Shown here piece by piece: positions 1-5,357 of a stretch of 5,515 bases of DNA; the stretch's first letter is position 1; every line of letters starts with the position of its first letter. The notes below the pieces were generated by a model, which did not search any database, was not told the origin of the DNA, and worked only from the letters and a program-made list of their open reading frames with translations. The DNA comes from Spirochaetales bacterium. Its GTDB lineage: Bacteria; Spirochaetota; Spirochaetia; DTKZ01. A program made the position numbers and the translations under genes. The stretch lies in contig JAISAF010000339.1 in assembly GCA_031266855.1 (NCBI GenBank), positions 1 to 5,515 of the forward strand. The letters run 5' to 3'.

Positions 1-68
1 CCGCGGGCTGGCGGAAAAAACATCCGATAAAGAAAAACACGCTTGAAAGGGAGACTGTCAGGATTATT

Positions 69-1223
69 TTGAAGACCGGGCATCCGGGCGGGTATCCCTG
101 GATATTCAGCAGGATGGTGATGCATCCCCGGCGCAGGCCCGAACCGGGCGCTTTGGTTGATGTATGGGCAAAGGGCGGCGTTTTTGTCGGCAGGGGCATT
201 TACCATCCTGACAGGACGCTTGCGGTCAGGCTTTTGACGCGAAACCCGGATGAGCCTCTTAATGGGGAGTTTATTTACCGCCGGCTTGAGGCCGCGAAAG
301 ATTTGCGGGAAAATATTCTGCGTATACCGGAGAAGTCGGATAGTTACCGCCTGATCCACGCGGAGGCTGACGGCCTTTCGGGTCTTGTTATCGATAAGTT
401 CGCCAACGTGTTTGTTGCCCAGCCGTTCAGCGCCGGGTACCTTAGCCTTGGCCCCCTTGTGGCGGATGCCTTGCAAAGACTGTATCCCGGCTGCCGTGTA
501 GCCTTCCGGCCGGATGAAAAGACTGAAAAAACCGAAGGGATCAGTTTTGCTCCGCTGTCTTCGCGCTATCCGGCGCCTTCATGTGTGGATATTCAGGAAA
601 ACGGGCTGCGGCTGCGGATAGACCTGGCCGCGGGTCATAAAACGGGATACTTTCTCGACCAGAGGGACAACCGTGCGGCAGCCGCGGCTTTTGCTGCTGG
701 TAAAAAGGTGTGGGATCTTTTTTGTTATACAGGAGGCTTTGGTCTCGCGGCGGCGCGGGCGGGAGCCGGGGAGGTAATATCCATCGATTTGGATGAAAAA
801 GCCCTCCGGTTTGCCGAAGACAACGCGAAGCGCAACAGCCTTCCGGTAAAATATGTTCACCGCGATTGTTTTGATTTTCTGCGGGAGCAAATAGCCGGGG
901 GCGAACAGGCGGATATTATTATCGCCGACCCCGCGAAGCTGGCTGCCGTAAAAGAGGAAATTCCGCGGGCGCTGAAAACTTATAGCGATATAAACCGTCT
1001 GGCAATCGCGGCTCTGCGGCCCGGCGGCATACTGGTATCCTGCTCCTGTTCCGGCCTTGTCAGCGAGGAACAGTTTCTTTCGGTAGTGGGCGGCGCCGCA
1101 AAGGAAGCGAAACGGGAAATGCAGATTTTCAGGATTGCGGGCGCCGCGCCGGATCATCCGTGGAGTACGGATTTCCCGGAAGGCCGTTATCTGAAAGCCG
1201 TTTTCGCGCGGCGTATTGGTTAA
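69..1223 (+). CDS. rlmI: RlmI-like class I SAM-dependent 23S rRNA (cytosine-5) methyltransferase
   Basis: The family member RlmI makes m5C1962 in 23S rRNA using S-adenosylmethionine, in the cytoplasm. Residues 1 to about 75 form a PUA-type RNA-binding domain (YPWIFS near residue 9; PGALVDV near 26). Family landmarks follow in order: HAEADGLSGLVIDKF (97-111), GHKTGYFLDQRDNR (189-202), the SAM loop LFCYTGGFG (217-225), acidic IDLDEKAL (239-246), the motif IV region ADPAK (286-290), the SCSCS motif (324-328, likely holding the catalytic Cys) and the C-terminal DHPW...EGRYLK. The length of 384 aa is close to the roughly 396 aa of E. coli RlmI. The start is TTG with AGGA at 60-63, five bases upstream. 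However, the frame stays open to the window edge, and the codons just upstream encode TVRIIL, which looks like the family's first PUA strand, so the real start may lie further upstream. Motif IV reads DPAKL where DPPxF is usual. Exact orthology to RlmI within this COG1092-type family is inferred. Confidence 0.9.
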   Translation: MKTGHPGGYPWIFSRMVMHPRRRPEPGALVDVWAKGGVFVGRGIYHPDRTLAVRLLTRNPDEPLNGEFIYRRLEAAKDLRENILRIPEKSDSYRLIHAEADGLSGLVIDKFANVFVAQPFSAGYLSLGPLVADALQRLYPGCRVAFRPDEKTEKTEGISFAPLSSRYPAPSCVDIQENGLRLRIDLAAGHKTGYFLDQRDNRAAAAAFAAGKKVWDLFCYTGGFGLAAARAGAGEVISIDLDEKALRFAEDNAKRNSLPVKYVHRDCFDFLREQIAGGEQADIIIADPAKLAAVKEEIPRALKTYSDINRLAIAALRPGGILVSCSCSGLVSEEQFLSVVGGAAKEAKREMQIFRIAGAAPDHPWSTDFPEGRYLKAVFARRIG

Positions 1224-1227
1224 TTGG

Positions 1228-1269
1228 ATTTTGCTGCCCCTTAATTTAAGCTGCCCAGCAGAATTTTTT
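1228..1269 (+). terminator. Possible rho-independent terminator of the rRNA methyltransferase gene
   Basis: A stem of nine pairs (one T-G wobble) joins 1228-1236 to 1256-1264, just after the TAA at 1221-1223. The T run at 1264-1269 follows directly. The 19-nt loop contains a smaller palindrome, CTTAATTTAAG. The stem is AT-rich at its base and the loop is large, so strength is uncertain. Confidence 0.4.
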
Positions 1270-1336
1270 AACCACGAGGCCGGAGACTGGCAAAGTCGCG
1301 CACAGTGCGTTACGCGCTATGCCTGGTGACAGATCA

Positions 1337-1362
1337 CGCAATTTTGTCAGAACAAAATTGCG
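1337..1362. repeat. Perfect inverted repeat, 11-bp stem
   Basis: CGCAATTTTGT (1337-1347) is perfectly complementary to 1352-1362 around the 4-nt loop CAGA. A small GTGA/TCAC hairpin with the same CAGA loop abuts it at 1326-1337. It lies in a convergent intergenic region and has no T tract on either strand, so it is not a classical terminator. Confidence 0.85.
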
Positions 1363-1375
1363 ACCGGCTGACTAT

Positions 1376-1409
1376 GGGCGCATAATTGCTGAACAGCAAT
1401 TATGCGCCC
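1376..1409. repeat. Perfect 16-bp palindrome
   Basis: GGGCGCATAATTGCTG (1376-1391) is the exact reverse complement of 1394-1409, with only AA between them. As a hairpin it would fold with a loop of at least four bases (GAAC) on about 14-15 pairs. A perfect match of this length does not occur by chance in a few hundred bases. It could be a transcription end structure, a protein-binding site or a cruciform-forming repeat. Confidence 0.9.
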
Positions 1410-1434
1410 CGGAATTGCCGCTGGCAATTCCGGG
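1408..1434. repeat. Perfect inverted repeat, 12-bp stem
   Basis: CCCGGAATTGCC (1408-1419) pairs perfectly with 1423-1434 across the loop GCT. Its left end shares bases 1408-1409 with the preceding palindrome, so the two are joined end to end. Like the two palindromes before it, its arms contain AATTGC or GCAATT. Confidence 0.9.
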
Positions 1435-1455
1435 AGTTGGTTCTGAGCTGCCGCT

Positions 1456-1556
1456 GCGCCAGGGATTGAAGCGGAAAGCCCACAGGATTTGCATGGGCAA
1501 ATCCGAGGAATTGAAGCGGAAAGCCCGGTTTTTGGCGCGAAGCGCCAAAAAGGCGC
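1456..1556 (+). repeat. Two-hairpin composite repeat, left copy
   Basis: Parts in order on the + strand: linker A (1456-1480, starting GCGCCAGGGAT); hairpin 1 (GGATTTGC 1485-1492, loop ATGG, GCAAATCC 1497-1504); linker B (1510-1528, ATTGAAGCGG then AAAGCCCGG); hairpin 2 (TTTTTGGCGC 1529-1538, loop GAA, perfect complement 1542-1551); and a final GGCGC (1552-1556). Linkers A and B share the 17-nt direct repeat seen at 1465-1481 and 1510-1526. The same arrangement occurs on the opposite strand at 5222-5318: linker A matches at 22 of 25 positions and linker B at 17 of 19, while the hairpin arms differ but stay complementary. This resembles a REP/BIME-like palindromic repeat family. I cannot name the family. 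Confidence 0.85.
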
Positions 1557-1605
1557 CCGGATTCCGAATTATAAATGGGTTATTAAACAGGCTTTTATGA
1601 GTTTT

Positions 1606-2235
1606 TCAGCGGATAAAATTGGTACGGGCCCGGGGTTCGGTGCTTTCGGGAAATGGAATCGTGGATTTGGTCGCGTCGATAATTTTTAGAAGCCACGCCA
1701 TTGCCTGGGCGTTTTTGCGCAGGGTTTGGAGGCCCTCTTCGTCCTGGGAAATCTCGCCCTGCGCCATGCCGAATACGATAGTCCAGTACTGCGAAGGAGG
1801 AATGACCATTTCCGCCAGGTTCAGGTAGTTATTCAACTGGTGGATGGTATCCACCGCACCGGCGCGGCGGGCAATTGCGACTGATGTTCCCACTTTTGAC
1901 TTCATGTATCCCCTGCTTGTATAAAAAAACCTGTCCAGAAAACATTTCATTGCGCCCGCAATACCCGCGTAATAGGTGGGAGCGCCCAGAATCAGGCCAT
2001 CCGCCGCCCGTATCCTGTCCGCATAGGCGTTCAGGCAGTCCTGCGTTATGGCGCAGTGATGGCCTTCGGATTGGAAGCAGTATCCGCAGCCGTGACAGCC
2101 GTGAATATTTTCCTTTCCAATATCAAGTATCTCTGTTTCGATGTTTTCTTTTTTCAGCTCATCAGCCATTAAACGCAAAGCCCGCAGGGTATTACTGTTA
2201 CTCCGCGGACTCCCGTTTACCGCGATAACATTCAT
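1606..2235 (-). CDS. NADPH-dependent FMN reductase / iron-sulfur flavoprotein family protein
   Basis: The product is a 209-aa flavodoxin-fold protein predicted to bind FMN and pass electrons in the cytoplasm; its substrate is unknown. The N-terminal strand and phosphate loop read VNGSPRSNSNT (6-16), typical of this family. A cysteine cluster follows: C47, C50, C53 and C61, that is C-x2-C-x2-C-x7-C, which fits the compact 4Fe-4S motif of archaeal and bacterial iron-sulfur flavoproteins. GAPTYYAG (about 84-91) is the second flavin-contacting loop, followed by KCFLDRFFY. No signal peptide is visible. The ATG overlaps the stop of the peptidase-like gene upstream (ATGA at 2232-2235), and no strong Shine-Dalgarno is visible, so translation is probably coupled. 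Family assignment is firm. Presence of a cluster and physiological role are inferred. Confidence 0.88.
   Translation of the reverse strand: MNVIAVNGSPRSNSNTLRALRLMADELKKENIETEILDIGKENIHGCHGCGYCFQSEGHHCAITQDCLNAYADRIRAADGLILGAPTYYAGIAGAMKCFLDRFFYTSRGYMKSKVGTSVAIARRAGAVDTIHQLNNYLNLAEMVIPPSQYWTIVFGMAQGEISQDEEGLQTLRKNAQAMAWLLKIIDATKSTIPFPESTEPRARTNFIR
2232..2235 (-). promoter_or_regulatory. ATGA stop/start overlap (translational coupling)
   Basis: On the - strand, ATG (2235-2233) starts the flavoprotein and TGA (2234-2232) ends the peptidase-like gene. The two genes therefore share four bases, the standard arrangement for coupled translation within an operon. Confidence 0.9.
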
Positions 2236-3836
2236 TCAGACACCCGTGGAATGACTATCATCTCATAGCGCCGGAGCGCGCGCAATATTTCACGGGAATT
2301 GTAGTAGCGGTTACGCCCAACCATCGAAAGCTCATCCGCATAGCGGAAACTGTTCACCGTCCAGTCGTTGGGAATAGGATCGTAGGAAACAAAATACTCA
2401 CCGTTCAGGCTGTAGCCCTTGATAACGATGTAATGACCTACTTCATCGTTGTAGTATTTTCCAAACATGCTTTTGTCCGGGGATGTCTGGGCCTGTGTCA
2501 GACCGCCAGTGTGAATAAGGACAATGGCTATGTTACCCGCGTCGATTATGTCTTTTATATCCTGCAAGGAGCGAAGCGGCCGCGCTTCGGCCTTAACCCC
2601 CTCGGAGCGCGAGACTTTCAGGATATCCTCAAAGCTAGTGCCGCCGTTTCCCTGCCAGCCAATAGTCTGGCGCACATCCGCCACAGACTGATATTTTCCT
2701 AAAGCCCAGCCGATAGCCATAGAAGCCACAGCGGGACCGCAGTTGGACGAAGTGCCGGTATTGTACTGAGTGCGGTACCAGTTCAGGTTCGCGGGAAAAG
2801 CGTCAGCATGAATTGTGGGAAGCGGGCTGACAAAGATGGAATAATAGTGTTCCGCCATTTCGTCGTCCACTACCGTCAGGCCGTAATAACCAGGCTTCTT
2901 GAAACGGACTTTCGTCAGAAACTGATCCGATTCGCTAAAATCAAGAGGCGCCGCCTCAATACTGGAATAACGGGCAACTTCGGTAATACTGCCATCCACA
3001 ATAAAAACATCATCGGGAGAAGCAAGAGTAACAAATTTTGTTATAACGTTCCCTCCGGTCAGGCCGGGATGCGGAACGTCAATGTACAGAGGATTTGATT
3101 TATACACAACGCCGCTCGTACCGCGGGCTGTTAGCCGTACAACATAGGTTTTTGGTTCCGTATACTCATAACTCGGATTTGGCCGGAATCCCCTTTTGCC
3201 ATCACCAAAATCCCATTCAATGGACTGAAGCTCTTCCTCAGAAGGGCTTACGATGGAAAACTGGACAGTTATCCCCGGCCTGTTTTTATCCCCGCTATTC
3301 CTGCTCTCAAAAGCAATAACGGCATTCTTTGTCGTGCGCCTGGAAACCGCCGCCTGTTTGATCGGCTGCCTTTTTGCCAGGTTTTCCATCACGGTTTTCG
3401 TATTAACAAGGGAAGGAATACGAAGAACTGTTCCTACCCGGATACGGTTTACATCCTTAATATCATTATAAAAAGCAAGCGCTTCATACGAAATATTGTA
3501 GGAATAAGCGATTTCCGAAAGAGTCTCGCCAGGCCGGGTATGATATTCTATATCCTTCGTCCTGTCCGCTTCCTGATTCCCCGCCCCCGTCTGTAGCGCC
3601 CCATCTTTCAGACTTGACAGAATGGCCCATGTCTTTTCTTCCGAGGAAGGCAGGATTACTACAGATGAAGCGCTGCCAGAAAGCGCCTCTTCTTCCGATA
3701 TAGTATTCAGGCTGGAAACAAGATTCGCCGGAGGGAGTTCCGGGGAACTTATGGCATAGGAGACAAGAACAACAGCCCCAAGAATGAAAAAACCAAGACA
3801 TATCCACCCCGCGGCCCTGTACAGGGTTTCCCTCAT
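2232..3836 (-). CDS. Membrane-anchored LysM-PKD-C39-like cysteine peptidase
   Basis: This 534-aa protein (numbered from ATG 3836) is probably held in the inner membrane with its body outside the cytoplasm. A short basic N-terminus leads to one membrane segment at 10-30. A linker follows, then a LysM peptidoglycan-binding domain at 97-142 (YHTRPGETLSEIA; N-terminal to VGTVLRIPS). A PKD domain lies at about 181-255 with the signature WDFGDG at 208-213. A beta-rich stretch at 261-340 is unassigned. A C39-like papain-fold domain (Peptidase_C39_2 type) occupies about 347-531, with Gln357, Cys366 in SSNCGPA, His468 in GHYIVIKGY and Asp486 in YDP. These match the expected oxyanion Gln and Cys-His-Asp triad, so it looks catalytically competent. 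A TTG start at 3911 (559 aa) also has AGGAG, but only four bases away; ATG 3836 has AGGAG at five. It is coupled to the flavoprotein downstream. The target is unknown. Confidence 0.88.
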   Translation of the reverse strand: MRETLYRAAGWICLGFFILGAVVLVSYAISSPELPPANLVSSLNTISEEEALSGSASSVVILPSSEEKTWAILSSLKDGALQTGAGNQEADRTKDIEYHTRPGETLSEIAYSYNISYEALAFYNDIKDVNRIRVGTVLRIPSLVNTKTVMENLAKRQPIKQAAVSRRTTKNAVIAFESRNSGDKNRPGITVQFSIVSPSEEELQSIEWDFGDGKRGFRPNPSYEYTEPKTYVVRLTARGTSGVVYKSNPLYIDVPHPGLTGGNVITKFVTLASPDDVFIVDGSITEVARYSSIEAAPLDFSESDQFLTKVRFKKPGYYGLTVVDDEMAEHYYSIFVSPLPTIHADAFPANLNWYRTQYNTGTSSNCGPAVASMAIGWALGKYQSVADVRQTIGWQGNGGTSFEDILKVSRSEGVKAEARPLRSLQDIKDIIDAGNIAIVLIHTGGLTQAQTSPDKSMFGKYYNDEVGHYIVIKGYSLNGEYFVSYDPIPNDWTVNSFRYADELSMVGRNRYYNSREILRALRRYEMIVIPRVSE

Positions 3837-3841
3837 TTTTT

Positions 3842-3846
3842 CTCCT
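3842..3846 (-). promoter_or_regulatory. Shine-Dalgarno AGGAG for ATG 3836
   Basis: AGGAG lies five bases (AAAAA) before the ATG at 3836-3834 and supports the 534-aa form of the peptidase-like protein. A second AGGAG at 3916-3920 sits four bases before an in-frame TTG at 3911, so a 25-residue longer, very basic N-terminus cannot be excluded. Confidence 0.6.
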
Positions 3847-3963
3847 ATAGGCAATATCCGCCGCCTGATTGGTTTCTGTTTGTAAAGAAATCTGTGCATC
3901 ACAGTCTTCAAAAAACTCCTTTCTCTATATGTTCGGAAAGATTACAACAAAATGAAGAACTGT

Positions 3964-3991
3964 AGAATAAGTTTTGAACACAGCCTGTCCA
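3964..3991 (-). promoter_or_regulatory. Weak candidate promoter for the peptidase-flavoprotein pair
   Basis: On the - strand, TGGACA (3991-3986) and TATTCT (3969-3964) are separated by 16 bases and lie about 50-130 bases before either possible start. Matches to sigma70 hexamers are 5/6 and 4/6. The 198-273 nt gap behind the PCMT gene makes a separate promoter plausible, but hits of this quality are common in AT-rich DNA. Confidence 0.3.
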
Positions 3992-4047
3992 AAAACAGGA
4001 ATATCCTATATGCATACATACAACAGCGCTCCCGCGATTTTGAAACA

Positions 4048-4063
4048 GACTTGCCCGCAAGCC
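4048..4063 (-). terminator. Weak hairpin downstream of the PCMT-like gene
   Basis: On the - strand a six-pair stem (GGCTTG with CAAGTC, one wobble) closes a CGGG loop about 50 bases after the TAG at 4110-4112. The following TGTTTC is a poor T tract. It could attenuate transcription into the peptidase gene rather than stop it. The rest of 3837-4109 shows only the candidate promoter and no gene. Confidence 0.25.
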
Positions 4064-4109
4064 AGTATTTCCCTTCATAATGACACATTCTCCAGATACG
4101 TAACGCTTA

Positions 4110-5147
4110 CTACTTTCCTGGTTCAGGCGCGTTGCTATATGATGTTCCCGCCTCGTCCCGAAATGGGATAAACTTCACGTGCAAGCCATTATACACATCC
4201 CTGCGGCTCAATGTAACCCCATCGGCGGTTGCCGTCTTCTTGACCTCCATGATGTATTGCCGCCCCGGAGGGCCAAGCGGCAGAACCATAATACCACCTT
4301 CCCGAAGTTGTTTCAAGAGCGGCGGCGGAATATGATCAATAGCACAGGTAACAATAATCTTATCAAAAGGAGCGTACTTTTCCCAGCCGTAATACCCGTC
4401 GCCAAGCTTTCTATTAATCGAACCATACGCGGGATAACTCTTCTCAAGGTCGCGGTAAAGCTTATCGGTTTCAATAAAAAGCGGCTTGATAATTTCGATT
4501 GTATAAACTTCCGAACTTAAATACGCAAGAATAGCGGACTGATACCCGGAACCCGTTCCGATTTCCAGAACCCTGTCCGTTGGCTGAATATCAAGAGTAG
4601 TCGTCATCATCGCGACAACATCGGGATCTGTAATAGTCGCGCCGTAGCCTATGGACAACCAGGTATCCATATATTCCTTACCCCTGTTAAAATCCCGCAC
4701 AAAATGTTCACGCGGCGCCAAAAGAAAGGCCCGTACATCCATTTCGCGTTTAAGTTCCTTCGTCTCCCTGACAAATTTCATAGCCAAATCCCAGCGCTGC
4801 TCCAGAAAAACCGGAAAGTCACTGCGGTTGTTCTTCATCCAGGACAGCCAGATTTCCTTCGTCCCCACAGGCATAGACTGCGCAAGACCCGGGCCATCGT
4901 ATTTCTCCACACCAGGCAGGGTTTCATACGCAAGACCATACTCCGGGCTATCCACCCCAAACGCCACCGCGATTTTCGCAGCCTCCTGCACAGCCGACTG
5001 CGCCGCGACTTCCTCGTATGACATAACCCTTTCCGATTCAGATGATACAACAGCCGGAAGCGCCAAACCAAAAATAAACCCAAGGAAAAGCCCCGCCGAA
5101 AGAATCGTGACCATCCCCGCCGAAACCGTAGTCCTGAAAAAATTCAT
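4110..5147 (-). CDS. pcm: Protein-L-isoaspartate O-methyltransferase-like protein with N-terminal membrane segment
   Basis: PCMT uses S-adenosylmethionine to methylate L-isoaspartyl residues and start their repair. The protein is 345 aa from ATG 5147. The C-terminal 205 residues or so are a PCMT domain: REHF (146-149), GATITDP (169-175), the SAM motif VLEIGTGSGYQSA (193-205), the acidic VYTIE, GDGYYGW, FDKIIVT, and QLREGGIMVLPLG (280-292). The usual TIS[Q/A]P motif reads TITDP, so Thr173 replaces the conserved Ser implicated in catalysis. Residues 8-34 are a long hydrophobic stretch after FFR, a signal peptide or anchor. Residues 35-140 are an extra helical region I do not recognise; cytosolic PCMTs of about 210 aa lack both. 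AGGTGA (5155-5160) lies seven bases from this ATG. A longer in-frame ATG at 5204 falls inside the promoter and is rejected. Family is secure; location and activity are inferred. Confidence 0.87.
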   Translation of the reverse strand: MNFFRTTVSAGMVTILSAGLFLGFIFGLALPAVVSSESERVMSYEEVAAQSAVQEAAKIAVAFGVDSPEYGLAYETLPGVEKYDGPGLAQSMPVGTKEIWLSWMKNNRSDFPVFLEQRWDLAMKFVRETKELKREMDVRAFLLAPREHFVRDFNRGKEYMDTWLSIGYGATITDPDVVAMMTTTLDIQPTDRVLEIGTGSGYQSAILAYLSSEVYTIEIIKPLFIETDKLYRDLEKSYPAYGSINRKLGDGYYGWEKYAPFDKIIVTCAIDHIPPPLLKQLREGGIMVLPLGPPGRQYIMEVKKTATADGVTLSRRDVYNGLHVKFIPFRDEAGTSYSNAPEPGK

Positions 5148-5154
5148 CGTCATT

Positions 5155-5160
5155 TCACCT
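5155..5160 (-). promoter_or_regulatory. Shine-Dalgarno AGGTGA selecting ATG 5147
   Basis: AGGTGA ends seven bases before ATG 5147. The in-frame ATG at 5153 is only one base away and the one at 5204 lies upstream of the likely transcription start, so 5147 is the best start. Confidence 0.7.
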
Positions 5161-5182
5161 AATAAAAAGATTCCTAGTACAC

Positions 5183-5211
5183 AGGATAGGGCGAAATGCC
5201 ACATCTGTCAA
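5183..5211 (-). promoter_or_regulatory. Sigma70-type promoter for the PCMT-like gene
   Basis: On the - strand a perfect TTGACA (5211-5206) is followed after exactly 17 bases by TATCCT (5188-5183). Transcription would begin near 5176, about 30 bases before ATG 5147. The -35 box starts only about 10 bases beyond the end of the right-hand two-hairpin repeat. Confidence 0.65.
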
Positions 5212-5221
5212 GTAGTCTCTT

Positions 5222-5318
5222 GCGCCTCCCCGGCGCTTCGCGCCGGGGCCGGGCTATCCGCTCCAATCTTTTTTACCGCTTCGCGGTAAAAAAGGATTTC
5301 CGCTCCTATCCCTGGCGC
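5222..5318 (-). repeat. Two-hairpin composite repeat, right copy (inverted)
   Basis: Read on the - strand: linker A 5318-5294 (GCGCCAGGGAT, then AGGAGCGG); hairpin 1 5293-5269 (11 perfect pairs, arms TTTTTTACCGC and its complement, loop GAA); linker B 5267-5249 (ATTGGAGCGG then ATAGCCCGG); hairpin 2 5248-5228 (nine perfect pairs, arms CCCCGGCGC, loop GAA); and GGCGC 5226-5222. The order of parts equals that at 1456-1556. Both hairpins here, and hairpin 2 of the left copy, have GCGAAGC at the apex. A degenerate third GCGAAGC without matching arms lies at about 5334-5340. Confidence 0.85.
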
Positions 5319-5357
5319 CCCACGGGCTTTTGCGCTTCGCTTACCGTCCCCGGCCCC

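Noticed and set aside
2..46. Possible 3' end of an upstream gene (frame ending RGLAEKTSDKEKHA, stop at 44-46)
   Set aside because: Only 14 codons are visible. It is compatible with a gene end, but another frame also stops nearby (28-30), so no call is justified.
579..1157. 192-codon - strand open frame inside the rRNA methyltransferase gene
   Set aside because: It overlaps strongly conserved methyltransferase motifs on the + strand and its translation shows no family features.
1529..1551. Bidirectional rho-independent terminator
   Set aside because: The stem itself contains the T and A runs, but no T tract follows the hairpin on either strand. The same part recurs upstream of the PCMT gene in the right copy, so it is better explained as part of the repeat.
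1456..1556. CRISPR array
   Set aside because: The 17-nt direct repeat occurs only twice and the spacing is filled by a perfect hairpin. No regular repeat-spacer pattern or cas gene exists.
1319..1600. Open frames across the left palindromes and repeat
   Set aside because: Their translation merely reflects the repeat units (repeated LKRKA). No ribosome-binding site or protein-like composition is seen.
3974..4171. 65-codon + strand open frame in the gap between the PCMT and peptidase genes
   Set aside because: It has no credible ribosome-binding site, no recognisable domain, and its end overlaps the PCMT coding region.
4651..5289. Long + strand open frame antisense to the PCMT-like gene
   Set aside because: It lies opposite a gene with clear family motifs, shows no recognisable domain and runs into the hairpin repeat.
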